Source: Ctenosaura bakeri (lineage: Eukaryota > Chordata > Lepidosauria > Squamata > Iguanidae). From it: a stretch of 64,000 nt of DNA. A program made the position numbers and the translations under genes. The DNA is taken from NCBI GenBank assembly GCA_948474755.1, contig CAOLHI010001312.1:558001-622000 (forward strand). Direction: 5' to 3'. Every line of letters starts with the position of its first letter. Within the stretch, counting starts at the first letter, position 1. Below the pieces are notes generated by a model, which did no database searches, had not been told where the DNA came from, and worked only from the letters and a program-made list of their open reading frames with translations. This document shows positions 36,390-48,500 of this stretch, one piece after another.

Positions 36390-37625
36390 ATGAAGGGGTT
36401 CAAATATTCTTTTCCCCCTATTATGAAACCCATTTTACAACGAGGAAATGAATGACAGTGAATGTTCTTTTCATCCCTACTATGGACTTCTAATACATAG
36501 CAGTTGTCTGGCTTGCAAAAGTTACAGGAATAGGAACCAGACTCCTCTCATTCTTTACACTGGCTAGTAGCTTTGGTTTCAAGTAGCCCCAGCTTCAAGA
36601 AAACAATGTGGATTTATCCATGAGGAAAAAGCTACAGCCCAAATCAGGCCGCTTCCTAACATACTAACTACAGAAAACCATTTCCTTGTGATTGTGCTCT
36701 GCAAAAGGATCTCTTAATCACATTGATTTCTGATAATCACCCTTGTTGCTTCTCATGGCAGTATAACCAATCCTGTCAAGTCCTAAGATGTAATGAGTAA
36801 GTTAGGTCACTGTAGTGTTTGGTATATTCACATGCCATTCAGGTGAAGTAGACTCTAAAGAAGGTGAAGCAGATTTAAAGCACCCGCATAATTGTTATTT
36901 CAAAGATACAATTTACACTTTAAGTTAGTCACCTCATTTCTCTTCTAGCATATTTGTCTTCTATATTGTTCTAAAAATGTTCTAAAGAGCTTACATGTAT
37001 GACAATTGGAGAGACTGACAAAGTTTCTAGAATGACTGCATGATTACATCCAAAATGGGATTACGAAACTGATGTGGTTATGAATAGGAGTATCATTTTA
37101 GTTATTTCTTGCTTTTATTAGTTGTGCCCTAAAGAATCCCACTGGTGCTGTCACCCCATGCTGTTTCAGATTGCAGGGTTTTTTCCCTCCTTACACCCAG
37201 AAATTCATATGCCTTTTTGTTTACTTTTTTCAAAATACAGGGCTTGTTTGTGCACATTTTTGCTAATTTATTTCTTTTTACTAAATCAGGTTTCTATGGA
37301 TTTTTTCATGCATGTAGATTTTAGTTGTGTGCATTTTAGGTGTGCACATTTTTCAAATTTACATGGATTTTTTTAAAAAAAATCTCTTAACCAAAATGCA
37401 CTGCAAGTCTTGGAAATGCATGGACTTTCAAGGAAAGGTATATTTCTTCTGTTGCCAGTCTCAGGAGTTTTTAAATGGACATTTTTGTAGGTAAGCATGA
37501 ACCCAACATTTTTTCCTCCTCCCCACATCTGAGGGACCAGTATCCAGGCCATTCAGCAGTAGTGTGTTGAGCTTAATATGTATCAGCAACATTATAAAAA
37601 CAAAGCTTCATTAGCTCTAATATAC
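36390..37625. other. non-coding stretch, nothing recognised
   Basis: No gene. A few gtgcacattttt-like motifs recur between 37250 and 37360 without forming a regular array. Confidence 0.4.
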
Positions 37626-37630
37626 TAAAT

Positions 37631-38060
37631 CATGGAATCACAGAATACTAGAATTGGAAAAGATCACAACAGCCATCTGGTCCAATCTCCTCCATGCAGG
37701 GATACACAATTGTTGTTGTGTGCCTTCAAGAGATTTCTAACTTATGGCAATCTTTAGACAAACTTGTTTCAGGATTTTCTGAGTGTGTGGCATGCCCAAA
37801 ATAACTCAGTGGGTTTCCATGGCTAATTCAACCTGGATCCCAAGGGTTGTCGTTCAATAATCTAATCATTACACCATGCTGGCTCTCAATACACAATTAC
37901 AGTACTCCTAAAAGATGTGTATCCAACCTCTGTTGACATCCAAAGATGGAGAGCTCCCCCCGCAAGGCAGTCCATACCCCTGCTGAGCAGCTCCTACAGT
38001 AAAGAAATTCTTCCTCTCATATCACAGTTACAGTTTTCCATGTTGCACCACACTGCCCAA
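37631..38060 (-). mobile_element. old CR1 LINE 3' end, split by a SINE
   Basis: Antisense CR1: 'ggaatcacagaatactagaattgg', then 'catctggtccaatctcc' up to 37711, then after the SINE 'aagatgtgtatccaacctctg', 'ccaaagatggagagctcc' and 'aaagaaattcttcctctcat'. Diverged, non-coding. Confidence 0.7.
37712..37888 (-). mobile_element. tRNA-headed SINE inserted in CR1, 10-bp target duplication
   Basis: Antisense SINE starting TGTTGTTGTGTGCCTTCAAG and ending 'caccatgctggctctc'. ATACACAATT is repeated at 37702-37711 and 37889-37898, so the insertion into the CR1 is exact. The B-box region (cctggatcccaagg) is degraded. Somewhat shortened internally relative to the 20924 copy. Confidence 0.8.
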
Positions 38061-38146
38061 CCTCCCTATTAGGCAATTCCAGTCAAAACTTGATTTCCTA
38101 GAGCCATGATGGTTTCTTTTCATGTTCAGCCACAGATCTTTCAGTA

Positions 38147-38449
38147 TTAAGATTCTTTACATCTTTTTCTTTCAATGTCCAGGTTTGACAAGGCATTTCT
38201 TCTGTCCATGTTAACTTTCATGTAGGCCCTTTGCCAGATCTCTCTGCTAAGTAGCATTCCTGAGAGCCTTGGTTCTTTTCTTATGTATCCGGAAATCAAC
38301 CTGCCTGCTGGTTTGTCAGAAAAGCAACAGGGCAAAGTTGTAAGCAGAATCTCTTTGGGTAACTGTTTCAATCTAGAAATATCTACGTTTTCATTTCTTC
38401 TAATTCTCACTGTGTCATTAAGATCAAAGATGTCAGATAAATTAAGTCA
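38147..38449 (-). other. unassigned open reading segment
   Basis: A run of about 98 codons without a stop on the minus strand (upstream TGA at 38447-38449, terminal stop at 38147-38149), with no good ATG at its beginning. The peptide has a balanced, protein-like composition (ISRLKQLPKEILL, LSREIWQRAYMKVN). I recognise no family. No convincing splice sites or poly(A) signal were seen. It could be a worn piece of an unrecognised element, a pseudogene exon, or chance. Confidence 0.25.
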
Positions 38450-38499
38450 ACACAAAAGTGTTCTCTGTGTCAGACACTTGTACCACTTCTAAAATAAAA

Positions 38500-39338
38500 A
38501 AGGAATCTCTAATGATAACACTTGGCACCTCCTTAGCATTTTATATTGTTATCAAAGGACTAAATAAACATCTTCATTGCATTCTTTTTTAGGCATAAAA
38601 GCAAGTCTTGTTTTTCTAGAAGACACACACATAAAAAATAATTGGATACCACCTAGAAAATGATTGTGATTTAGAGTAGGATAAAGTATACAATATGTGA
38701 TATAAAAATAAAAGATAATGATGGAATCAGATATAGGAAGTGGCAGCACCTGTTTCCCTGCAGCCACGAAATCGTAGTGACACCACGACACATAGACTTA
38801 GGAAGTGATGATATCTCTAGAGTCAGAATTGGAATTACTTGGCTGTGGGTTTCATGCCTATAGGATTGTTTTTCCCTGTAGAATCCCCATCCCCGAGATG
38901 TGTAGCTATGGGTAGGTGGCAGAATGAGAGTGGTGTCCTCTAATAAAAAATTCTGCTCCCCTTGCAATGTTCCTACAGTCCTCAAATTTCCAGCACTGCA
39001 GTAAATTACCACTTCACTTGAACATTTAGAAATATGTTTAAAGCATCCAAACAAAAAGGGACAGGCAAAATTACAAGGGAATATGAGTGCAGGAAATGTA
39101 AACATTCCAGGTGGGAACAATTTTCAATGTCTCACTTTTGGAAGTGCTGCAAATTTGGAGACTGAAGAACAATTTCAAGGGTGAATACAGTTATTATGTG
39201 TAACAACAATGCCACCATTTTGATTCCTCTGACAGCTACACACTTACCTTATTCACTGTCTGAAAAAAATGATAAAAATAGGAAATCACATCTCTAGAAG
39301 TTTCTTGGGCGTATGATTCACTGTTCAAATTCTGGAAC
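38500..39338. other. non-coding stretch, nothing recognised
   Basis: No gene or assignable repeat. Open frames at 38552-39120 on the minus strand show no family features. Confidence 0.4.
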
Positions 39339-39346
39339 ACACTTTC

Positions 39347-39572
39347 ACATGCTGTAGTGGTTTGAGTGTTGGACTAAGGCCCCAGGAGACCAAAATTCAA
39401 ATCTACCTCAGGAATGGAAACCCATCAGGTGAAGCTGGGAAAATCGCACTTTCTCAGACTTAGAGGAAGGCAATATCAAACCTCCTCTAAATCAGTCTTG
39501 CCAAGAACACCCTATGATAAGGCTTCCATAACTCAGAGTAGACCTGAAAGCATGTAACAATAACAATAGCAG
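39347..39572 (+). mobile_element. tRNA-headed SINE, degraded
   Basis: Sense SINE: 'tgtagtggtttgagtgttgg' (A-box region), a mutated B box in 'aattcaaatctacc', 'atggaaacccatcaggtgaag', then the tail 'cataactcagagtagacctg' and AACAATAACAATAGC. CACTTTC flanks it at 39340-39346 and 39573-39579, a likely target duplication. Confidence 0.7.
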
Positions 39573-39906
39573 CACTTTCTTTAGGGCTTGACTATTACTT
39601 TTTCCTAAACTGAAGATGATTGGAATGGAAAGGTATGCTCCATAGGGGTTTGAGAGATTGAAAATGTGGCAGCTGAAACCCCTGCCATACCCTCTGAAGA
39701 TGCCAATCCTTAACCTAATCATTAAGTTTACATTTGTATTTCCAGGCATGCACTTTAACGCACCACTGGTAACTACGGTTCCCAGAATTATCTCAAGGCC
39801 TATCCCCTCTTCTCTGATCCTCAGGTTGAGAGGGAGAAATCTTATGGTGAGAATGCCACCTTTAAAAGTGAGTGTGAGTGTATGGCTGCCATCATGTCAG
39901 TGATAT

Positions 39907-40131
39907 TTGTTGTTGTTGTGTGCCTTCAAATGATTTCCAACTTATGTCAACCACGGGGTTTTCTTGGCAGAATTTGTTCAGATGGGTTTGTCCTTGCCTT
40001 CTTCTGAGGCTGAGAGAGTGTGACTTGCCCAAGGTCACTTAGTGGGTTTCCATTGCCCAATGGGGATTCATACCATAGTTTCCAATGACCTTGCCTAGCG
40101 CTCAAACCAGTACATCGTGTTGGCTCTCATT
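39907..40131 (-). mobile_element. tRNA-headed SINE, antisense, 8-bp target duplication
   Basis: Begins TTGTTGTTGTTGTGTGCCTT and ends 'catcgtgttggctctcat'. The B box is mutated ('gggattcataccatag'). AGTGATAT lies at 39899-39906 and 40132-40139. Well preserved body: 'ggctgagagagtgtgacttg'. Confidence 0.75.
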
Positions 40132-40139
40132 AGTGATAT

Positions 40140-40655
40140 GTGTAAACATGACAAAAAGTTATTGAAACTGAAAGTTACACCTGCATATGTATTTTTTTAA
40201 AAATCATGGCAGAGGGGGGAGTTTGGCATTGTCATCTACAACTCCCAACTTAAACCTCCCATCTGTTTTCTCATTGTGCACCATTCCCCACTACCATTAA
40301 GTGGCTGAAGAGGATTGGGAGAGAACAAGCATGAGCTAGCTGGCTCCATTCTTGCAGCTTCCTAAAGGTTAAAAAGGATGTTATCCTGCACATCCTGGGA
40401 GTCCAGGAAGATGACATCATCTTCTTGCACCTGGAAGCTGTCTGGCTGACCCTAAGCTGCCCCCCCATCTTTCACTGACCACTGCATGGCTATGCAGAGG
40501 GGTATCCAACCAGAAAACACATGGGTAGAACATGTAAGGAGAGGGAAATAAGAAAACTATAAAGATGCCATTTAAATTAAGGAAAAGTAGTTTCAAAAAA
40601 CAGCAAAAGTTAAAACCATACTGCACTCTCTTAAATGTCCATTCTTTAAAAACAT
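40140..40655. other. non-coding stretch, nothing recognised
   Basis: No gene or assignable repeat. Confidence 0.35.
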
Positions 40656-40659
40656 GCAG

Positions 40660-41010
40660 TTCTTAAAATCTTTAAAATGTTTAAGTCTTTGTTTGCCAAT
40701 GGAAGGGCAGAAAGAGGGAGCTGTTTTAGTGTTCTCAGGAAGGGAGTTCTAGAGCCTTGAGAAAGCTACCAAGAAGATCCATCTCATGTTCCCATCAGAC
40801 ATGCCTGCAAAGGTGGTGGAACTGAAAGAAGGACCTTTCCTGAGGATATCAATGGTCCAGTCAGGCTCAAATGAGAAGATATGGTCTGTCAGATTGCCAT
40901 TCAAAAATGGTGTGGTACCCATAAACCCTATTTATGTGGGGTAGGGAAGAACCTGTAAGACTTATTCAGGTAGGGTGTATAGGTACTACCCAAAACTTTG
41001 AATTGTATGC
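40660..41010 (-). mobile_element. L2-like LINE fragment (antisense)
   Basis: The blocks 'ggaagggagttctagagcc', 'catctcatgttcccatcag' and 'catgcctgcaaaggtggtgg' are in the same order as the reverse complement of 35195-35290 (L2-like copy). The true 3' tail is not visible in this copy. Confidence 0.45.
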
Positions 41011-41149
41011 TTTCTCATTAATACATTCTGCAAAAGGTACTGAGTTGTTATCTTCATGATTTCTTTTGAGTGTATTGTGTTATACCTTAACAAGGAACAA
41101 AAAAAATCACAACTGACCAAAAAAAAGGCTAAAGCATAGGCAAGTCAGT

Positions 41150-41330
41150 CTATTTTTAATTACGATGCATTTTAACAATGTATTTTAATTATGATATATT
41201 TGTATTTTAACTTGTTTTATGCGATTTTAGTGTATTTTACTTATGGTGCATTTGTATTTTAATTTATGTTGTACCCCGCCTCAAGCGTTGGGGAGAGGTG
41301 GGTAAATCATCTTCTTCGTCATCATGTATT
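41150..41330 (+). mobile_element. L2-like LINE 3' tail
   Basis: T-rich 3' UTR with repeated 'gtattttaattatgat'-like units, then 'ttgtaccccgcctcaagcg' and 'ggggagaggtgggtaaatc', the conserved L2-type terminus. It lies only about 140 bp from the oppositely oriented fragment at 40660, so these are two separate insertions. Confidence 0.5.
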
Positions 41331-41364
41331 TTGTTTACCTTGGAGCTTAAATGAAAGATAGATG

Positions 41365-41365
<1 letters not shown>

Positions 41366-41413
<48 letters not shown>
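41366..41413 (+). repeat. (GATA)12 microsatellite
   Basis: Twelve uninterrupted GATA units over 48 bp, preceded by imperfect GATA/GATG units. Confidence 0.95.
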
Positions 41414-41415
<2 letters not shown>

Positions 41416-41419
41416 CAAT

Positions 41420-43400
41420 AATTTCAGTTCATGGCTGTAAAAGTGCGTAATAGTGAGTGCTTTGGCCATATCTAGTCCAGAGGACATCATCAGGTTTCCA
41501 AAGTGTCTCTTCAAAATTTCAGATATTTTACTGGTGGTCTACAAAAGTCAACAGTATAATTGACATACAGGACAGATAGAAACCAGATGTCCAAAAAATT
41601 CATATTTTCAAAAAAGAATCTCTGTAATTTCAGCCTTTGCTCTCTGTATCATTCCAGCCTGCCTGCTTGTGTTTTGTATTCCTGTCTTTCTTAGAGTAAA
41701 TACTTGAGACTTGCCTTCATATATTGGAAAGTTAGAGTTATAAAGTTAATGTTTTGAAAATAAAGGCATGGGGCAGCAAGAGGAAAGAAAAAGAAGTGTC
41801 TAGTCCATGAGAAGTTCAGTACATTACCTCTCAGTCTTCAGAGTATTACATTTCAGTCTGAAAATGGTACTGTTTTTGTTTACTCCCTATAGAAACTATG
41901 CACATAACATACAGATAAAGAATCTCCCTGATTTATTCAATATTTGCAAATATCTGAATTTGATTCCCTTCGTTTTGTGCTATATGGCTTTAGGTAGTTG
42001 ACCTAAAACCCCTTTTAGCTTCCTCAGAAGTAATATGCATACTTAGGAGCAATATGAGCAGAAACCTTAAAAATGCTGTATTTATGCGAAATCCCTCCCG
42101 TATTTACCTTTAATTTTCTCTCCAAAGATTGCCTTCTCTAAAAGCTACTAAGTTGTTTGGAAAATCCTTCTTCCCATCTATCTTCTTGTCAAATGTGGAT
42201 TTAGTTGCCTCACTGCACAATTTTCAGAACAAGATTTTAAATTGCAGCTCTTTGTTGTTTTTGTTTTAAAAAGATATGTGACATGAAATCTGAAGAGCGT
42301 AGAAATTAGTTTTTCATTAGCCTCATCTCCAGTGAAAGGAAAAGAACTAAGAATTAGTGGAAATAGGATCTGTGTACTTGTAAATAAACAAATGCATAAG
42401 CTACTGATGCTGCTCAGGTGAAAGGAAGGTGTTGTATTATTCATTTTTTTTTTTTTTTTGTACCTGGAAAATTTCAGTCTATCTGGTAATCTGCCAGATC
42501 ACCATGGCATCCCATCACTGCTGAATAGGGCTGTTGCAATAATCCATTAGATTCAATTTTGAATATTGATATTGTAGTCCCACTAGTGCAGAAAATTATC
42601 CTGAACTACTGTCTTGTCCCATTCTGTCTTATTTGAGCCTGAGTTAAATTGTCAGCAGTTTGATGTGCCAACACTTGCATAAACTAGCCAGAGGTCTAAG
42701 ATAAACATTGGCGTGTTTTGTTGAAAGCAATGGATATCATTCATATTTATATATACAAATGATTATACATCTGATTTATATTGTCTCTTTCTGAAAGTTA
42801 TCTGACATCTGCAGATTTTCTAACACCACCATGAAACTGAATGTTGAAGTGTGGAAAACTCCATGGAAACAAATGAGTAGATTTCTCACTTTTAAGCTTC
42901 TGTGAGATAATGTTTTACAACTGTGGTGAACAACTTCAAATGTCCTATTGGGTACCACCAAATGAAAGTTTGCCACTCAGAGGAGGTTTGACTTGTAGAT
43001 CTCAGAGAACATGGGGAATTCACAAGCAATAGTCATTCCGTTTAGTATCCAGGCCGTACAAGATATCATCCTTTGAAACTAAGAGAAATTCAGCACAGAC
43101 AACAGAGGGCTTCTGTCATTACCTGCAGCTTTCAAGTACTGATAAATGTTTGTCCTGCTTAGACTGCATGGCAATATCAAGTCCAAAATGCATGATGCAT
43201 GAATTCCAGATACCTGATATTTGAGAAGAGACTCAAAATAGCATATCATGTACAATTCAGCTCCTGTGTGCCCTTTGCTCTTGAGTTTGTAGGAGCAAGG
43301 ATGCTCCAAAAATTCCAAGGTTTGATCAAGTCTTTTTTTTTTTTTTTTACCAGAGAAGACAGAACTTATCATATGAATTTCGTAGGACTATAGTTTTGCT
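41420..43400. other. non-coding stretch with poly-T runs
   Basis: No gene. T runs of about 16-17 bases lie near 42444-42459 and 43332-43348 and could be poly(A) tails of short, otherwise unrecognised retrocopies on the minus strand, but no element body was identified. Confidence 0.4.
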
Positions 43401-43407
43401 CAGAACT

Positions 43408-43690
43408 AGGGATGTAATTCCTCATGAAAATGAGTAATTTTGCCAATCTTCTTCCAACAGTGAGAAAAACTGCACCATTTTTAAAAACAATTCACAAGTC
43501 TATGCAAAATTCACATGTTTGGGGTTTTTTTGTGCAGAAAGCAGCATTTTCTGCACAGAAAATGTATTTGGGGGACTTGTTCCGCACAAAAGTGTCACGT
43601 GGTTTCTTTGCACTGTGCATTTACTATACAGGGAAACACTATTTTCTACACAGAAAACATTTCTTTTCAGAAGACAGTGGGAGAATCATA
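43408..43690 (+). repeat. AT-rich dispersed repeat (family C), truncated at 3' end
   Basis: Starts like the other two copies (agggatgtaattcctca, then agtaattttgccaatcttcttcc) and contains 'gcagaaagcagcattttctgcacagaaaatg' type units, but the shared 3' end (gtgaagattctcaccagtcc) is missing. Confidence 0.65.
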
Positions 43691-43699
43691 ACTCCTCCT

Positions 43700-44395
43700 G
43701 TAAAACGGAATCTTGTTTCTTTCCGGATATCTCTTTAAATACATAGTGTTGCTACATCAAGCAAATAATGAACAGCAAGATATTCAATGGAACCTTAAAC
43801 CACTGTATTTTGTTCTTCTCTCTTGCATTACTGCTCCTTCACATCAATGGCTCCATTGCTTTCTGTGCAGTCTTTGCAAAGAACTCTGCAAAGCAGACTT
43901 CACCTAGATTTTCTTCCAAGAGTCAAACTTTCCACTAGAACTGTAACATTAACCCAGAAAACAGGGAATTGGAAGTGAGGGAGGACAGATTACAAATGTG
44001 AATGATAGTATGTGACTTCACTCATTAGCTAAAGACACCCAAAGAAAATGAGGACGAGGCTTATTTCTCACAATACAATTGGACACAAGATTGTGCATTT
44101 TTTCCTGTCACTCTACTCCTACAAAGGCTTAAAATAAATGAAAGCTTGGAATCCAGGCCAGATGATGGCCCAAATAGGCACTGGGTGAAATGCCTAGAAC
44201 CTGAGTGAAACCCACCCAGCTGAGTGGTATGGCAACCTGATAGGAAGCTTGCAGTTAAACAACACCAGATCAAGATGTACAAAATAAAGGCATCTAACAT
44301 CAACTTCAGTGGTTATCAAACAGTATTTCTTAATTATATGTCTATCACCGTTGTATCCTCACTATCCCAACTTAAAATGAGTTCAAAACAGCATG
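43700..44395. other. non-coding stretch, nothing recognised
   Basis: No gene or assignable repeat. Confidence 0.35.
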
Positions 44396-44404
44396 CATGG
44401 TCCC

Positions 44405-44550
44405 CTTTCTCCTTGCTTTATTCTCAAAGCAGCACTGTGAATCTGGTTGAGAGATAATGATTGGCCTAAGATCACCTAGTAACTTTTCAAAGTTCAACAG
44501 GGACTAAAATCTTGATCCCCTAAATCGCAGTCCAATACTCTAGGTTGGAA
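44405..44550 (-). mobile_element. SINE head relic (antisense)
   Basis: 'gagagataatgattggcctaag', 'atcacctagtaac' and 'cgcagtccaatactct' follow the antisense order of the tRNA-headed SINE head. No tail and no intact B box. Could alternatively be MIR-like. Confidence 0.45.
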
Positions 44551-44559
44551 ATCACACAT

Positions 44560-45050
44560 ATGAAACAATTTAGTACAAAAGTTTCTGTGTGCACCAGAAC
44601 CACTGGCCTTCTGCCCTTGTCTGATCAACAACATTGTATCATTCGTCTGTTACAGTTCTTAGTCAAATTGTCGGGTCTCAGTGCACTGGCTTAAAGTCCC
44701 ATGAAATTGCTGTGCTTCTCTTGGTCTCCAATTTAGGGGCACTGGAGAAGAAGGAAGATATATTTTTGCATGTGAGGTGGCTATGAAACCTGTATAACCA
44801 AGTTGATCAATCCCGTGGTGACTAATTCCACAGAGCATTGTGGCTTACTATGAAAATTTTGGAACGTGTGCAGCTCTTAGGTAACATCAGTGTATCATAA
44901 AATCAGAAACAAAGGGAGGGGAGAGGGGAGGAAAATGGTGGGTGTATGAATTTGGTGCCATCATGTGATTTTATACTGCATTAACAGAAATCTAGTGTAC
45001 TGATCAAAGGAACTAACAGTGCCACTCTGCTCTGCATTGATCAGAAGCTA
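44560..45050. other. non-coding stretch, nothing recognised
   Basis: No gene or assignable repeat. Confidence 0.35.
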
Positions 45051-45054
45051 CCTG

Positions 45055-45580
45055 AACTAATGTGTCCAGTTTTGGCATCACACGTTAAGAAGCTGTGGTT
45101 GACAAGCTGGAACATATCCAGAGGTAAAAGATCTGGGAACCAAGCTGTATTAGGAACAGTTGAAGTAGCTGTGCTGTTCAGTCCAAAGAAGAGAATACTG
45201 AAAGGCGATATAATAGCCATCTTTAAACATCTAAAGGGCTGTCAGCTGGAATATGGAGGAAATGGATGCAAACTGCAAGAAAGGAAACTTCATCTAAACT
45301 ACAGAAAAAGATTCCCAATAGGAATAGCGGTTCAAGAATGGACTAAGCTACCTCTCCTAGGTTGGAGGTTTTCAAGACAGCAGACTCCCTAAACTGCAAA
45401 CCCCAGGATTCCATAGGATGTTGAAAGTAAAATAATAGCACTATAAGAGTGCAGTGCAGAAATGGCCAGACGTAGGATGGTCACCTCCTGGTGATGCTTT
45501 AGCTGTAGATTTCTATACTGGTGAGGCATTGGGTTCAATTGATTTTGTGATACCGTCCAGCTCTCTGTATCTTTGTCATT
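45055..45580 (+). mobile_element. old CR1 LINE fragment interrupted by half a MITE
   Basis: Sense CR1: 'aagaagagaatactgaaagg', 'cgatataatagccatcttta', 'catctaaagggctgtcagc', 'atggatgcaaactgcaag', 'gttggaggttttcaagacag' to 45384; after the insertion it resumes 'taggatggtcacctcctgg', 'tgatgctttagctgtagatt', ending in 'gataccgtccagctctctg'. No tail repeats seen. Non-coding. Confidence 0.7.
45385..45467. mobile_element. half copy of the near-palindromic MITE (family A)
   Basis: Carries only one arm: CTCCCTAAACTGCAAACCCC through 'ccataggatgttgaaagta' to the terminus 'gcagaaatggcc'. The other arm is missing. It sits inside a CR1. Confidence 0.8.
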
Positions 45581-45584
45581 TACA

Positions 45585-48500
45585 GTAAGGTTAGAAGTGG
45601 AGTTCCAGTAAAGACAGGGGAAGCACAGGGCCTGGGGAAAAAAAATACTCTACAAGGTGAGGTAGGAAGTGTTTAACAAGCCCAAGTAGCAGCATAGGAC
45701 TCTCATGTGTCATGTGTGTTCTAACTAAGGCCATTTAGGATTGCAAGCCCAACTGCACTTGCTGCAGCTACTGAGTGTATTTTTTCCATCAATTTGGACA
45801 TTGAAAAAAGTTTTTTTATTTTATTTAATTATTTATTTGTTATGTACAACCTCTAGTTGATCATATTATCTGGCTAGTGAAGTTTTGCCCATTTCTGAGT
45901 CAATGTATTCATAGTAACCCAATTAGCTGACCAGGAGCAGTTCTGGCATGCATCCCAACCCTAACCTGCCTTCATCTTCTGACAATGTTCCACCCCATTA
46001 CATCACAAGGGCTCACCCCAGTGACACCACAAAGATCCAGATTTTGGCCCTGAAGCCTTGGGGAATGGGATGAAGCTGACTTTTGTTGTCAGCAATGCCA
46101 GTCAAACAGACTTCTGAACTGGAAAATCTTCTGGAAAAAAAATCTCTGGAAACTGACCATGACAGACTAGATCTGAAAGAACATTCACAGAGTAAGTTAT
46201 AAAGAGTGCAGCCTAGCTATTTGAGGTAAACTCATCTTCCCTAAATCATGTGGATGTTTTTTCATGGCTTTCAGCTTGTAACAGACTGTTTTTATTTTAT
46301 TTAATCTGCTCCAGTGCTACTTATTGGGACTAGAATTTATGTATGGAGATTATGGTATCAGTCTAACTCTTTAGCATTTCAACTCTATCTACTGAGAGAA
46401 GAATAGATTATATTCAATTACCTTGTAACAAATCATGAAGGAATTGTTCTTCATGCTTCTGCCAAATGTTGTTGTTATTGTCTCTTTATGCTAAGTTAAA
46501 AATTTCTCTCATTGGACAATTACCATATCTACTATAAGGCATTCTGCCCTCTCTCATTTTGCAAATACACACATACACACACACAGAATAAAAAGAATCT
46601 GTTTTGTGCTAATCTATGACATTTGAAATTTTCCCCTAAAACTACCTGCAGGCATAATATTCTATTTCTTCTCTATAACAGTTAACTGGCATGCCAGACT
46701 TCTTTTTGAAAGGTAGTAGGGAAGATATATTATATTTGCTACAATGAATCCTACTGAACCAAGTTCTGCAAAATGTAACTAGCCATATATATATAAAGAT
46801 ATTGTGTGGTGAAATTTGATGTACCTCCTATGGAATTTTAGTAGTCTGAGAGAGAAATCTGTTCATCTCTGTTGCTAACTTAAATGAAGCTGGACAAGGA
46901 GATGTTGCTGAATCTAAAAATCCAGTCCTGTCCATTTTGTGTGCATCTCTGGAGAAGAAGGATATGGACATACATATTAAAAACCAATCTATTTTTCATT
47001 CCACTCCTTTTTGGCATAGATACACATTGTAAACTTACTGAATATATCAAACACATTTGATTAAAGTGGAGTTCCAAGATGACCGAATGAACCAGCTATT
47101 TGTAGAATGATGGATGTTGCAACAATACTGCAAAATCACTAGGGGCAGGGTATAGAAAGGGTTAATTCAGGGGATCTGACTAAAGGATCATGGGAGAGAA
47201 ACTGAATAGGGCCTGACACCCACATAGCTTTCATCAACCAATGGGAAGTGAGATGGTGGAAAAATGAAGGCTTCTGGGAAGAAGAGAGATTGGCCAATGA
47301 CAGAGCAAGGGAAGGAATCCCAGAAAAATTTAATTAGGAAACCAGGGACTGACTAGCCAGATGTGAGAACCCTGATCATGAAAGTATTCCATCACAGCTG
47401 GCTATGAAGATCATGCGCTTCCTTCCCTACTGTAGCATGGGAAGAAGGCTGGCTGCAGTGGGAAAGCAAGTGGCATATCCCTTGCACTCCCTTTTGCAGA
47501 CAGCTGGTCACATGTGAATGGGAGTATTGGGGACACGCTCCCATCCTGGCAGAGGTGCTGCTGAGATGATGCCCAGATGATGGCAGAGCAAGGTAAGGTG
47601 CGGAAAGGGCCTCAGTCTACTTCAAGACATGGCAGCATGGCAGATCCCTTTCAAGATGTCACAATAATGAGAAAAGAAGCTTGCCACCTCTATGAAAGCT
47701 CAATGTCAAAGTAGCCCTATCTACATAACCATGTAGCATGTTGTTACTTTTAGCTGATGCACACGGACCATGGATTCACAGAAGTGATATACACTTTGAA
47801 TATGCTGCAGAGCATTTTATAAATGGACTGTCATCCAACCATGTGAATGAGAATAAAACTCAGTGTGAACTCATATACCTTTGTCATTCAGATAAAGCAA
47901 GAATATCCCTACAGAGTGTGAAGGGACTCTTTCTAATAAATACCTGGGAAAAGTTACTTTTTGGACTCTCAACAGCCATATTAAATGGTCAGTAGTGATA
48001 CTGTACAAACATTTTCCAAATCTGAATCCAAAGGAGTATTTTTCCAAGTTATTATGAGAGAAAAATGCAAAATTTGTTTCAGTTTGGTTTTGATCAGAAT
48101 TATCATCATTTACAAAATTTAAAGGTGGGAGAAAAGCAAAAAAATTCTGATTTGCTTATCCCTAGATTTTTGTAGGCAAGCTGAATCCTGAAAAAAGACC
48201 TTTCTCAGCCCAGGAGATGTATTTATCTCTTATACCAAACTCAAAATGAAATCTGTTTCTGCCAGTTTGAAATAGAAATTAATATTTACTAGTTGAGTTT
48301 TCTGCTAGAAGTTTCTGTGAATTGCATGTAATGGGAATCAATTTGAAAGATGTCTGATCTTTTTTAAAATTGAGAGGTCAGGAAACTTTGGTTTATTTAA
48401 ACAATACCATGCATGGAGTAATTTTTATTTTATTTCTGGTTTTAAAGAAAGATGTTTTGTTTTGAATTTTCCAGTTGTAGATAATAACTCTGATGATTAT

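Noticed and set aside
41366..41413. CRISPR-like array
   Set aside because: Plain tetranucleotide microsatellite; no spacers, and the context is vertebrate.
47738..47995. 85-codon open frame resembling a small protein
   Set aside because: No family resemblance, no splice or promoter context, and a length expected by chance in a window of this size.
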